Shown: in pieces, positions 14,769-28,600 of the stretch
Layout of the letters: each line of letters starts with the position of its first letter
How positions within the stretch are numbered: position 1 is the first letter of the stretch
NCBI GenBank assembly: GCA_949775045.1
Contig: OX459100.1
Span: 7,043,462-7,107,461 of the forward strand
DNA length: 64,000 nt
Direction of reading: 5' to 3'
Origin: Metridium senile
Taxonomy: Eukaryota; Cnidaria; Anthozoa; Actiniaria; Metridiidae
Position numbers and translations under genes: made by a program
The notes under the pieces: model-generated
What the model was told of the DNA's origin: nothing
Seen by the model: the letters and a program-made list of their open reading frames with translations, nothing else
Databases searched by the model: none

Positions 14769-17700
14769 TCATTTTACAAAAGGATCACTGCTGTATCTAA
14801 ATATAGGTTTTCTTCGTCTTTTTATAGGGTTACTACTTTCAGAGTCATTTGAACCATTGTCGCTGATACTAGGGTTTAGCGATGATGATGTTGAACCATC
14901 GCTACTTATTGACATCTTGTCATTAGTCGATATGGAGCTGTCACTCTTTATAACTCGAAGATTACAGTGTGTTGCGATTTCCCGTAATGAATTTGGAGTT
15001 TTGATTTCCAGCGTTACAGTATCTGTTTTGTTTCTAATGATTTCAACAACATCCGAATGTTGGTCCCATTTGACATCAACTCTGTCAACACCAATAATTA
15101 TGTCACCAACTTGTAATCCAGCATCCTGCGGCATGAAAAATCAACAATTAGGATTATGATGATGATATTGATGATGATTTTGAAGATGATGATGACGGTG
15201 AAATAATAACATAGTAACATTGTTGATGATAATGATGAAGATGATGGTAAATGATCTTGATCCTGGTGATAATATCATGATGATGATGTACACCGGTATG
15301 ATGATTGTGATGACAATGATAAAGGTTATGATGATGATGATGATAGAGAAAATGATAATGAAGATGAGGATAATGATTATGATAACAATTATTATGATTA
15401 TGATAGCTATAATAATGTTTCAGATTATGACAAAGATGACAAAGATGATGTTGATAAAAATGGTGGTGATGGCATCAGCAAATTAATGCTACTCTGGCCA
15501 CAATTAAACAACATGCCCTCCAGAAGTGATGTTATTGTCCTACTTTTTCTACCTACCCAGGCTGCACCATGTTCTTCGGCACACTGTACAATCACAGGAG
15601 CAGAGCTGACCACACTGAAACCATAACTGCTATTTTTCCTTGCGAAACTAATGGTTCTTGATCTACTTAGATTGGAATCAGCATTGAATACATGCACTGG
15701 ACCCTATGACAATGAAAAAAACCCGAGCATGTATTACCTTGCCAATGAGGAATTTTGTAAATCTTTTTCAGTGACTGTGTATGATGATGATTGTCAGGGT
15801 ATAGTAAGAAATGTAAAGAAAATATTTTCAGGACTTCAATGGGATTTTGTTGTTAGAAGAAAACAATTGTCCTCTTGTACTATTATTTCTGTTTTGATCC
15901 TCCCCTAGAGTGCTTACACTATGTCCATGAAATAAAATCTAAATAGTTACTAACTAATAGTTTTTATTTAGTGACTATTAGTCACTATCACTCAACTGGA
16001 ACAGCTTTAGTAACAATACACAATGAATAAAGTATTAACTTTCTATGGTTTTGAGTATTTGATTTCCCTTGTGGTCTATTGTTACTAAAGCTGTTCCAGT
16101 TGAGTGATAGTGACTAATAGTCACTAAATAAAAACTATTAGTTAGTAACTATTTAGATTCTATTTCATAGACATAGTGTAAGCACTCTATTACTCTATAA
16201 GAAGATTTGTATTGAGACAGAGTTCATTGTAATATATACAATATTAGCAGTCGATCTGTATACAACATCGAAGATGAGCCGTTGTATATTGCATACAGAT
16301 TGGGCGTGAATATTGTATGGTACTTATGAAAGTCCAACATTAGTTCTTTCACATTTTACTAAAATTGTCAAAATAAAAGTAAATTTGCCTGAGAAAATTG
16401 GGTTGAAACTTCAAATCAAATCAGGATGAAATCTCTGTGATTTACAGAATTTGTCACGGAGGTGATTTCTTTTGTAAAATTATAATTATTTATTCATGAA
16501 TTTTAAAAGTGTAATTACAGTCAAAGCACTCGAACCATGAACACTTTGGTCTTTTTTTTATCTTTTTTCGGCCTTTTTCATGCATAATTAACGGCGACAT
16601 CCAATCAGCGTCGACGATCTAAAAATAACAAATACATTTTTCGAGACTTTTTTCAGCATTATTCAAAACATCGTAGAGTAAATTGTAGCGCAGCAATAAA
16701 AAAGTTATTCATTTACTGGCAACTGATTTCTATGTAATTAGCTTCGATTTCCGCAGCTATTGATCAGTGTGACACGAAAATTAAGATTTGTATATTCACG
16801 CTGGCGGTAAATTTCGCAACGGTTCATTGTAGGCAATGGCTTACGCTGCAGCAAACGTTCAAGGTATAAATCAAACATGCATTTTATATTTGACATTTAT
16901 TTTCGTTTATTTTTACAATTTCTGTGTACATTGTGTAAACTTACTGTTTTTTGACATTAGGCAATTGTAATCTCACTATAAACCTTCGAGGCGGTTTATA
17001 TGACAACGGAAGAGAGCTTCCACAAATATATCGAGAGAGAATTCTTGACTTACATCATCAAGGTACATCACAAAGAGCAATAGCTGACGAATTGCGAGTT
17101 AGTCCAGCATATGTAAACAAAATTGTACAATATTACGATCAACATAATACATCACTTCCCGCAGTGAAGAAATGTCCATCTAGAGCTAAAGTAACGTCTG
17201 AGGTTTCAGAGTACATAGAAAACGAAAAGTTATGCCAACCCACGATATACACAGCCGAATTAAAGAATCGCTTGCTTCTCGATGGTGTATCTTTGCCTAC
17301 AAATGTGCCTTCTGAATCTTCAATTCGAAAATCTGTACGAGAGGACTGTATGATGACAAAAAAGAAAATCACTCAGGTGCCGACAGAATCATTGTCACAA
17401 GCAGTTGTCGATTATACAAACAATTTTCTTGATCAAGTCTCACAGATAAACTATACAAAAATTCATTTCTTCGATGAATCCAGTGTAATTGTAACATCAG
17501 GAAACCGCACGTACGGCCATTCTTACAAAGATGAATGTGCAGTCGAGTTCCAACGCTATGCTTCGAATGCTAATTACACTGTGAATTTACTTCACTCTGT
17601 CCATGGAGTAGACTATCACGATATACTGAAAGGTCCTTCAAATGGAATGGAAATGTTGAACTTTTTTGACGATGCTCTCTCCGTTTACAGACCCGATGGT

Positions 17701-20700
17701 TCAGCCATCATTGAACATGGTGATACTATTGTTATGGACAATTGTAAATTTCATCACGGACAATTTGCAGAGCCCTTGTTGAGAGGTATTTTGCAAGACA
17801 GCGGTATTCAACTACTGTTCCAGCCTGCCTACTCCCCTCATTTAAACCCATGTGAATATTGTTTTCATCAGGTAAAATCCTACTTAAGGCGAAATACCAC
17901 TCTAACTAGCAAAGAAACTGAAATAGCAATTCGTGAAGGTATTTCTACGATAACTGCAGCAAACTCGATTGAATATTTCAGACATTGCGGATATGTTGAT
18001 TGACAGGTCTAGCGCGTGTAAAATTCGCGCCAAAAGTTAAAAGAATTATACTAGCGTCACAGTCTCGCAACATGGCGTGTGAAAGAGAAACTGAGGTTTT
18101 CTCATGGCTAAAATCCATATCTCCGAACATGAAACTTGAACGACTTTCCCCTCATTTCGAAACAAGAGGTTTTAGATCACGAAGGTCATTGGCGTATGTA
18201 AAAGTAGATGATCTCGACGTATTTTTTGACTCGCCTAACAAGTTATTACTAGCGGAACGACGAGTTTTAGAAGCCGAATTGAACAAAATCAAAGCACAAG
18301 AAAATAAGCACCAGCAGCCTGAACGTCCAGAATCTGCGAGAAAACTACACTATGATAGTACTTGTAATGCTCAAGCTTTGCCGTCTGCCCATTCAAGTTC
18401 GTCATCTAGCCATGAAGCTGGAGGTACAATGAGCGCTCTAGATCGAAGAGCTATGGAGCACAAAGAAAGTTTGGAGTTGCTAAGTGCACAAGTTGAAAGT
18501 GTAAAACAACATCTAGAAGGAAAGAGAAAGGCAGTAGAGAGATATTCTACTGCATCTGTTGGTCGACGAGGTAAAGTCTGTACTTTGTGCCATAAATCTG
18601 GACATAATAAAGCGAGATGTAAAGGATTTCCGTGCCCTGATATAACTGTATGTCAACTACAAGATAAACACCCCGAAACACAAACCGAAATCCGTGAGAT
18701 TCAAAAAGAGTTGAAAGAGCTAGAGAGCAAGTACACAAAGGCAAAGAACGATAACGACGTTTTCAGTGCTTCACGACTGCGTGCAAAATCTAATTTCTTT
18801 GCAATTATGAGACCGCGACTAAAGCAACAAAACCAAGCCAAGTATGTAGATCGTAGTGCACTAGATCGAGACCTGCAGATATTGCAAAGAGCACTCACCA
18901 ACAAAATACCCATAGACACAGCTAATGACTGGCGACTGCCTACGATGATTGAAGAATATAAGAGAGGCGTAGATGCATACCGTCCGCTGAACAATCATGA
19001 TCAAGCTTTTGGACCCAGTTATACATCAAGCAGTTCGACAAGCAATACTTATTACCACATGTAACTTATGTAAACACCAGTGTTGAAATTGGAAAACAAA
19101 ATATATATAGTTGTGTTGAAATATGCACGGTATTTTGAAGTTTATTGTAGTTTTTTGTATCTAGCAAATTGTGAAGGGCGCAATGCTCTTTGTGAGGTAT
19201 CTTGAATGATGTATCTCTCTCGTTGTGTTTAATTGGCTACATTTGTTGGATGCAAAAAAAAGTTTAAGCAATGTACGTACACAGAAGTTGTAAAAAATGA
19301 ACGTCAATAAATATGAATTATAAAATGCAAGTTTGATTTATATGTTGAATGTTTGCCGCAGCGTAAGCCATTGCCGACAATGAACCGTTGCGAATTTTAC
19401 CGCCAGCATGAATATACAAATCTTAATTTTCGTGTCACACTGATTCAAATTGCTAAAACTCGTCAAATAGCTGCGGAAATCGAAGAGAATTAAATAGAAA
19501 TCAGTTACCAGTAAATGAATAACTTTTTTATTGCTGCGCTACAATTTACTCTACTATGTTTTGAATAATGCTGAAAAAAGTCTCGAAAAATGTATTTGTT
19601 ATTTTTAGATCGTCGACGCTGATTGGATCGCCGTTAATTATGCATGAAAAAGGCCGAAAAAAGATTAAAAAAAGACCAAAGTGTTCATGGTTCGAGTGCT
19701 TTGACTGTAAAAGATCTAACATCTTACCAGTCTGTGGAACAAATCTTCAACTGCTGTGTCACTGAAATCTGGAGGAGTTGGTTGAGCCTTTTGTTGTGCA
19801 TAAGCTACAACAAATACAACATAAAAGAGAGTTTGAAAGAGCTCATTATTTTAAAATTTATACAATGCTGAAACACACCAATACAGCGCCTTTCATAATC
19901 ACACAACAACTGACATTCAAATGCAAACAGTATAAAAAAGATTGTACACTACTGTCAATCAAAAATAATCAATCAACCATTGATATTTTGGTTTTACAAG
20001 TTGTTGTCTCATCTTCAATGGCAGTGTAATTATGAAAGGCACTGCTAATATTCATACAGAAAGAAATAAAATTTTGATAATCAACTATGTCAAGATCATG
20101 CTTGCAGCGACATCAGATAGAGATAGTTGGAGAGACAGGGATGTGGGAGTCTGAGCAGATGATGCCAACATAAGACAACAACAAAAGATTGACAAAATAT
20201 TGAGTACCTTTGACAGGGGTGGGTGACATTGGGTCATCAAAGTCATCCTCTTCTTCCATCGATATTAACTGCTTCATTGATTGGTTCCGAGACTCTGCTA
20301 AAACCTGATAGAAGTTAACAACATTTAGCTATTTTACAAGTGACCTACAAGTATCTCAATATGGAAGTACTGGAACAAATAACAGTAAAATTACCAGTTA
20401 TAACAAGTTATCCTTTTAACATTTATTTAACAATCAAAATATTCAAATAACCCAACTAAAAAAACAACAACAAATGAACAAACAAACAAGCTAGCAAACA
20501 AGCAAACAAACAAGCAAACAAACAAGCAAACAAACAAGCAAACAAACAAGCAAACAAACAAGCAAACAAACAAGCAAACAAACAAGCAAACAAGCAAGCA
20601 AACAAACAAGCAAACAAACAAGCAAATAAACAAGCAAACAAATGAACAAACAAACAAACAAGCTATCAAACAAACAAACAAGCAAACAAACAAGCAAACA

Positions 20701-21593
20701 AACAAATGACCAAAAAAGCAAGCCAACAAACAAGCCAACAAACAAGCAAGCAAACAAACAAGCAAGCAAACAAACAAGCAAACAAACAAACAAGCAAGCA
20801 AACTAGCAAACAAATGAAGAAACAAACAAGCTAAAAAAACAAATAAACAAACAAGCAAGCTAACAAATAAATATCCGCCAAAATGTTTATGTCCAGACCT
20901 TTTGTAGAGAGCCCATCTTTCTGCAGTAGCTACAGACTTGTTTTGCTCTAACTGCCTCTTCATGGTTGCGCAATGCAGTGTGGAGATGTGCTTTAGCTGA
21001 AGAAGAAATCATGATTTAGATCAACACAATTGAATCTGAGAATGTTTAAATATTTTGCACGCAAAGCACTGGAGATACTAAGTTTCTAATATAACATACA
21101 TTTATTTGTGCAGAGGTTATTAAATTATGATATGATGATTGTCAAAATAAACTACAATAACTTTTAATTAAAAACAATTACTAAAACTACTTAAATTAAT
21201 TACTTGAACCTGATGATCATCATAACACTCAAGTTTCATAAGCCTTACAGTTTTTTAAGACTTCTGATATAATTTAAGTTTACCAAGCTTTCCAGCAACC
21301 TATTCTAATCCACTGTAGTTAGTTGTGACAAAAAAAAAACAGTCTATCCCCAAGCTGGTAAATTAAAATATAATATAACTTTGTATTAACCTTGTTTTTG
21401 TAAGACATTTCTACCAGAGGATGGTGGGATGTATAACGACGGCATCATCTCAAATAACAGGGATTCACAGTTTTGTGGAGCTGTAAAAAATCAATTGGTC
21501 ACTAAATCAGTAAGTCAATCAGACCAATCCATCAATCAAAGAATCGGTCTACCAGTCAATCAATCAATCATGCAATCAACCAATCATTCAATT

Positions 21594-21624
<31 letters not shown>

Positions 21625-24431
21625 CAATCAATCAATGGAACTATCAATCAATCAATGGAACTATCAATCAATCAACCAGATAATCAATCAATCAATCATA
21701 CAATCAACCAATCAGTCAATCAATCAACCAATCAGTCAATCAACCAGTCAATCAACCAATCAATCATACAATAAATGGACCAAAAAATCATTTAACAAAA
21801 GTCAGTCAGCTATCCAGCCAGCCAGCCAGCCAATCAATCAATTATTCATTTCATCATCAGTTATATGTTATGGATAATAAACAAATGCCTTTTTGTTTTA
21901 CTAAACATTTTATAAGCATCAAGTGTTAATAAACATGTTAAATACTCACAATGACATTGTAGAAGTCCAATTGCTGTGTAATAATGTGAAAGTGCTTTAT
22001 AATAAAGATGCATAATCTAAAAAAAAAAACAATTAAAATATTAATATCTTGGTTATATCATAGCAAATTAAAAATGATTTTTTGTTGTTCTTTACTTACT
22101 TTGACCATATTTCTCCAAGCCAATGGTATTGCGTCCATACATATTCCAGTATTCATTAATAAAAACACTTTATTGTATCCTTGGCAGATCTGTTCATTCC
22201 GAATGAAATGATAATGAATGATTGAACAAATGAAGGAATGGATGGATGAACAAATAAGGGAGGAATGGATGGATGGATGAACAAATGAAGGAAGGAATGG
22301 ATGGATGGATGAACAAATGAAGGAATGGATGGATGAACAAATGAAGGAATGGATGGATGAACAAATGAAGGAATGGATGGATGAACAAATGAACATATGG
22401 ATGGATGAACAAATGAAGGAATGGATGGATGAACAAATGAAGGAATGGATGGATGAACAAACGAAGGAATAGATGGATGAACAAACGAAGGAATGGATGA
22501 ACAAACCAAGGAATGGATGGATGAACAAATGAAGGAATGGATGGATGAACAAATGAAGGAATGGATGGATGAACAAATGAATGAAGGAATGGATGGATGA
22601 ACAAATGAAGGAATGGATGGATGAACAAACGAAGGAATAGATGGATGAACAAACGAAGGAATGGATGAACAAACCAAGGAATGGATGGATGAACAAATGA
22701 AGGAATGGATGGATGAACAAATGAATGAAGGAATGGATGGATGAACAAACGAAGGAATGGATGGATGAACAAACGAAGCGTATTTTATAAATAAGCGTAT
22801 TTATGAACAAATTGTTCATAAATGAAAAAATTAATTGATAAAGATGAGATGAATGAATGAATGGATGAATTAATTAATGAGTGAATAAAGGAATGGATGA
22901 ATAAATAACTGGATGAAGGAATGGATAAATGAATGCATGAATGAATGAATGAATGAATGAATGAAAATATGAATATTGAGTGATCAAGTAATTAATGCAA
23001 ACAAAGGAATAAATAATATTTATTAAATACAACATACTAACCTCTGCACATTCTTGTCCTGCTCTAATGTTTTCTTCAAAATCATCCTGATGAATTTCAT
23101 GTGATTGCAATTTCTTCTCCCATAAACAGGCTTGTGCTTGGACCTAACGAAAAATAATCATCTTGTATAACTATTTAAAAAACTCATGAATAATTAATGA
23201 GGCATTTTCAAAAGAAACCATGACCATGACGAGTGTTGTAAATCTGATACAACACTAGTGTTGTATATCCTGATTTGCATAAGTTTTAACTTGTAATTTC
23301 ATGTTGAAATTTATTTTTATCTTGAAAATTTTGGTAAAATATGAAAGATCTTACCTAGACGTTTTTTAAGTCGTTTACAACATTCGCGCCCGTGTTGTAT
23401 CGGCCGATACAACACAGCCACTCATGTTGTAAACATTACGTAGATGCTAACAATGATGATGATAATGGTAATAATGATAATGGTAATAATAATGATAATG
23501 GTAATGATAATGATAATGGTAATGATAATGGTAATGATAATGATAATGGTAATGATAATGGTAATGATAATGATAATGGTAATGATAATGGTAATAATGA
23601 TAATGGTAATGATAATGATAATGGTAATGATAATGGTAATAATGATAATGGTAATGATAATGATAATGGTAATGATAATGGTAATGATAATGATAATGGT
23701 AATGATAATGGTAATGATAATGATAATGGTAATGATAATGGTAATGATAATGATAATGGTAATGATAATGGTAATAATGATAATGGTAATGATAATGATA
23801 ATGGTAATGATAATGGTAATGATAATGATAATGGTAATGATAATGGTAATGGTAATGATAATGATAATGGTAATGATAATGGTAATAATGATAATGGTAA
23901 TGATAATGATAATGGTAATGATAATGGTAATAATGATAATGGTAATGATAATGATAATGGTAATGATAATGGTAATAATGATAATGGTAATGATAATGAT
24001 AATGATAATGATAATGGTAATAATAATGATAATGGTAATGATAATGATAATGATAATGATAATGGTAATAATAATGATAATGGTAATGATAATGATAATG
24101 GTAATAATGATAATGGTAATAATGATAATGGTAATGATAATGATAATGGTAATGATAATGATAATGGTAATGATAATGATAATGGTAATGATAATGGTAA
24201 TAATGATAATGGTAATGATAATGATAATGGTAATGATAATGGTAATAATGATAATGGTAATGATAATGATAATGGTAATGATAATGGTAATAATGATAAT
24301 GGTAATGATAATGATAATGATAATGATAATGGTAATAATAATGATAATGGTAATGATAATGATAATGATAATGATAATGGTAATAATAATGATAATGGTA
24401 ATGATAATGATAATGGTAATAATGATAATGG

Positions 24432-24466
<35 letters not shown>

Positions 24467-24701
24467 GTAATGATAATGATAATGGTAATGATAATGATAA
24501 TGATAATGGTAATAATAATGATAATGGTAATGATAATGGTAATGGTAATGATAATGATAATGATAATGATAATGATAATGGTAATGATAATGATAATGGT
24601 AATGATAATGATAATGATAATGATAATGATAATGATAATGGTAATAATAATGATAATGGTAATAATGATAATGGTAATGATAATGGTAATAATGATAATG
24701 G

Positions 24702-24735
<34 letters not shown>

Positions 24736-24764
24736 GATAATGATAATGGTAATAATGATAATGG

Positions 24765-24795
<31 letters not shown>

Positions 24796-25274
24796 GATGA
24801 TAATGGTAATGATAATGGTAATAATGATAATGATAATGATGATGATAATGGTAATGATAATGGTAATAATGATAATGATAATGATGATGATAATGGTAAT
24901 GATAATGGTAATGGTAATGATAATGATAATGGTAATGATAATGGTAATAATGATAATGGTAATAATGATAATGGTAATGATAATGATAATGGTAATGATA
25001 ATGATAATGGTAATGATAATGATAATGGTAATGATAATGGTAATAATGATAATGGTAATGATAATGATAATGGTAATGATAATGGTAATAATGATAATGG
25101 TAATGATAATGATAATGGTAATGATAATGGTAATAATGATAATGGTAATGATAATGATAATGATAATGATAATGGTAATAATAATGATAATGGTAATGAT
25201 AATGATAATGATAATGATAATGGTAATAATAATGATAATGGTAATGATAATGATAATGGTAATAATGATAATGG

Positions 25275-25309
<35 letters not shown>

Positions 25310-25544
25310 GTAATGATAATGATAATGGTAATGATAATGATAATGATAATGGTAATAATAATGATAATGGTAATGATAATGGTAATGGTAATGATAATGA
25401 TAATGATAATGATAATGATAATGGTAATGATAATGATAATGGTAATGATAATGATAATGATAATGATAATGATAATGATAATGGTAATAATAATGATAAT
25501 GGTAATAATGATAATGGTAATGATAATGGTAATAATGATAATGG

Positions 25545-25578
<34 letters not shown>

Positions 25579-25607
25579 GATAATGATAATGGTAATAATG
25601 ATAATGG

Positions 25608-25638
<31 letters not shown>

Positions 25639-28600
25639 GATGATAATGGTAATGATAATGGTAATAATGATAATGATAATGATGATGATAATGGTAATGA
25701 TAATGGTAATAATGATAATGATAATGATGATGATAATGGTAATGATAATGGTAATAATGATGATGATGATGTCAATTGAATAATTCACGATGATCATGTT
25801 GTTGACTACGGTAATTTTGGAAATGTTATAATGAGGGTCATACCAGCATGAGATCCATCAAGGCTTCTAGTGTGTCCTGAGTTATATCTACACTGGGTGA
25901 GTTGACAAAGTTATCCTTGGTGTAAGCAAACACTCCTGTGATATAACCATAAACAACAATGTTTTATAATATTTTTAAGTGTTATAATCTAGAAATGATT
26001 TGACAATAACCAGCCAAAAAAAAATTAAACAAAAAACTAGCAAAATGAGTTGAGCTTTCATATGTTGGCTAGGAAAGAATGAGTAGATACTGTCTTAAGT
26101 TCAATCTGTAGTATGATTTGTTGGAGGTTTTGGGTCAAAGACAGGACTATTTAGCAGTAAGGACCAAATGTTAAATAAGAAAGAAAAAGTACAATATATT
26201 AAGCACTAACCAGCTGCCTTCTGGAAGGAATTGAAAGCAATCTTTACTCCTTCTTCTGTGCTTCTGTCCTGGAAGTGGAGAAAATAATAATTATTATTAA
26301 TTAGTACAGTGTGATATATGCTAATAATATAATAAAAGAGAACCATTATCACAATCAAAATCATCATTATAATCAGTACGACAATCATCATCATAATCAT
26401 CATTATCATCAACACTAGAACTTTCATCATTATCATCATCATTACAACAACAACAACCACCACCATCACCATTATCAGTATGAACACATTCATTCATCAT
26501 CACCATTATCAGTATGACCATTGTCATTCATCATCACCATTATCAGTATGACCATTGTCATTCATCATCATCATTATCAGTATAACCATTGTCATTCATC
26601 ATCACCATTATCAGTATGACAATTGTCATTCATCATCACCATTATCAGTATGACCATTGTCATTCATCATCATCATTATCAGTATGACCATTGTCATTCA
26701 TCATCATCATTATCAGTATGACCATTGTCATTCATCATCATCATTATCAGTATGACCATTGTCATTCATCATCACCATTATCAGTATGACCATTGTCATT
26801 CATCACCATCATTATCAGTATGACCATTGTCATTCATCATCATCATTATCAGTATGACCATTGTCATTCATCATCACCATTATCAGTATGACCATTGTCA
26901 TTCATCATCACCATTATCAGTATGACCATTGTCATTCATCATCATCATTATCAGTATGACCATTGTCATTCATCATCATCATTATCAGTATGACCATTGT
27001 CATTCATCATCATCATTATCAGTATGACCATTGTCATTCATCATCATCATTATCAGTATGACCATTGTCATTCATCATCATTATCAGTATGACCATTGTC
27101 ATTCATCATCACCATTATCAGTATGACCATTGTCATTCATCATCATCATTATCAGTATGAACATTGTCATTCATCATCATTATCAATGCACGGTTCCAAT
27201 GCACACCTGTTTTGTAGCTATTTGTGACCATAAAGCTGCTATGTTGAACAGCACGCTGGCCTGCAAGGCAAAAACATGATTGAATACCTAATTAATAAAC
27301 AGACTTTTTAACAATTTATACCATGCCTACTATATTTGTTCTACATCTAATTCGAATGGTAGAGTCACCCTGGTTAACATCTATCTATCTTAAGAGCGAG
27401 TCCGCGTGAAAACCATGCAGACCAGTCTACACCGTACATCACCGATTTTCTTCAAACTTAGCTCAATTGTACATCTTAGTTAACTTATTACTTTGGTGAA
27501 TTGTTTTGGCTTTAAATTAAAAAGGCTTAAAGTTACAACCATTTGAGTATTTTACCCTAAAAACGGTCAAAATTTGCATAAAATATACCTAACGTTTTAC
27601 GGCCTCGTATTTCCTTTGCAGATTGTTTCCTGCACCAATATTCTGCCCACGTTTAGCACATTATCTTATTAGTACTTTAAGTTGAATAAAAAGTCGTGAA
27701 ACAAATATTGGGTTGTTTTATAAAGGGTTGAGTTATTGCTATTTTTCAGCTTTGACGAAAAGTGTAAAAATATACTCTAGAAAAGAGCTATTTGCACCTA
27801 TCCGGCAGTTATTCATATAACTTTGAAACCTTTATCAGATAGCATGATGATAGAGACAATGTTTTATCGAAAAAAAAGTCTGTAAAGTATTTATTTTTCA
27901 AGCGAAAAATAACTAAGAAAGTGATGAAATTTACATTGTTTGAAGTTGTCACGTGACAAAACTAAATATACAACAAATCTACAACACGCTAAATATGATC
28001 CCAATATAATGATAAGAATCATAAGAATCAATTATATGAATTAAAATAATGATATTCATCATTACATATAAGATAATCTTACAACAAATAACTAGGTTTT
28101 AGGCTTGTAAGCCGAATACAGTAATGTTTTGTCTGTCTACCTTCGGCTTTCCTATGTCTGGTAAAAACGATATTTCATAATATTTTTTTCACAATATTAT
28201 CATTTTTTTAAATAAAATAATTTTTACAGTATTAGAATTATGCATTTATTAACCTCACACACAACATGTTAAAGAAATTATTGAACTCATGCGGTTGCTA
28301 AAAACAGAAACAGACAAAGTAACAGTGTACTATATAAAACTATGTAACCTTTTTGATTTACTATTTTCCTGATTATGATCACTCTCCAGGGATATGAATA
28401 CGTTTTCATAAAAATATATTGTTAAAGTTCTAGCAAAACACATTTTAATAAAAGACATATATTTTACTTCAAGTGTTCTCTTTGTTGTTTTGCATAAATT
28501 TGAAATTGACATTCGACTAATTGGCATGTTTGGTAGACACCGACATTAATTCTCATTTTACGTGCATTAGTTGAGGTTAATTTTGACATACAGTAATTAT

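Larger units (their letters stand above)
16518..19707 (+). mobile_element. Autonomous-looking Tc1/mariner-superfamily transposon with long TIRs and two genes (3,190 bp)
   Basis: The element starts CAGTCAAAGCACTCGAACC and ends with the complement, flanked by TA at 16,516-16,517 and 19,708-19,709, the signature target duplication of the IS630/Tc1/mariner group. The terminal inverted repeats run about 425 bp (16,518 to ~16,940 and ~19,272 to 19,707) and are over 90% alike by eye at their outer ends. Between them are an uninterrupted DD38E transposase with a paired-like DNA-binding region and a second gene with SAM-like and zinc-knuckle features. The high similarity of the ends and the two open genes suggest recent activity. 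It sits in rhophilin intron 17, antisense to the host gene. Two genes and such long terminal repeats are unusual for the superfamily, whose members normally encode only a transposase. Confidence 0.92.

Noticed and set aside
20427..20963. 178-aa Cys-Leu-Phe-Val repeat protein on the minus strand
   Set aside because: A 12-bp minisatellite artefact; its first residues are an out-of-frame read of rhophilin exon 15.
22058..22819. Open frames of 170-250 aa rich in Ser, Ile, His, Phe
   Set aside because: They overlap a 24-bp minisatellite and are open in all three minus frames; only 22,100-22,189 is a true exon (rhophilin).
23392..25797. Very long open frames (up to 795 aa) on both strands
   Set aside because: They come from a stop-free hexamer array inside a rhophilin intron; all give low-complexity products in many frames at once.
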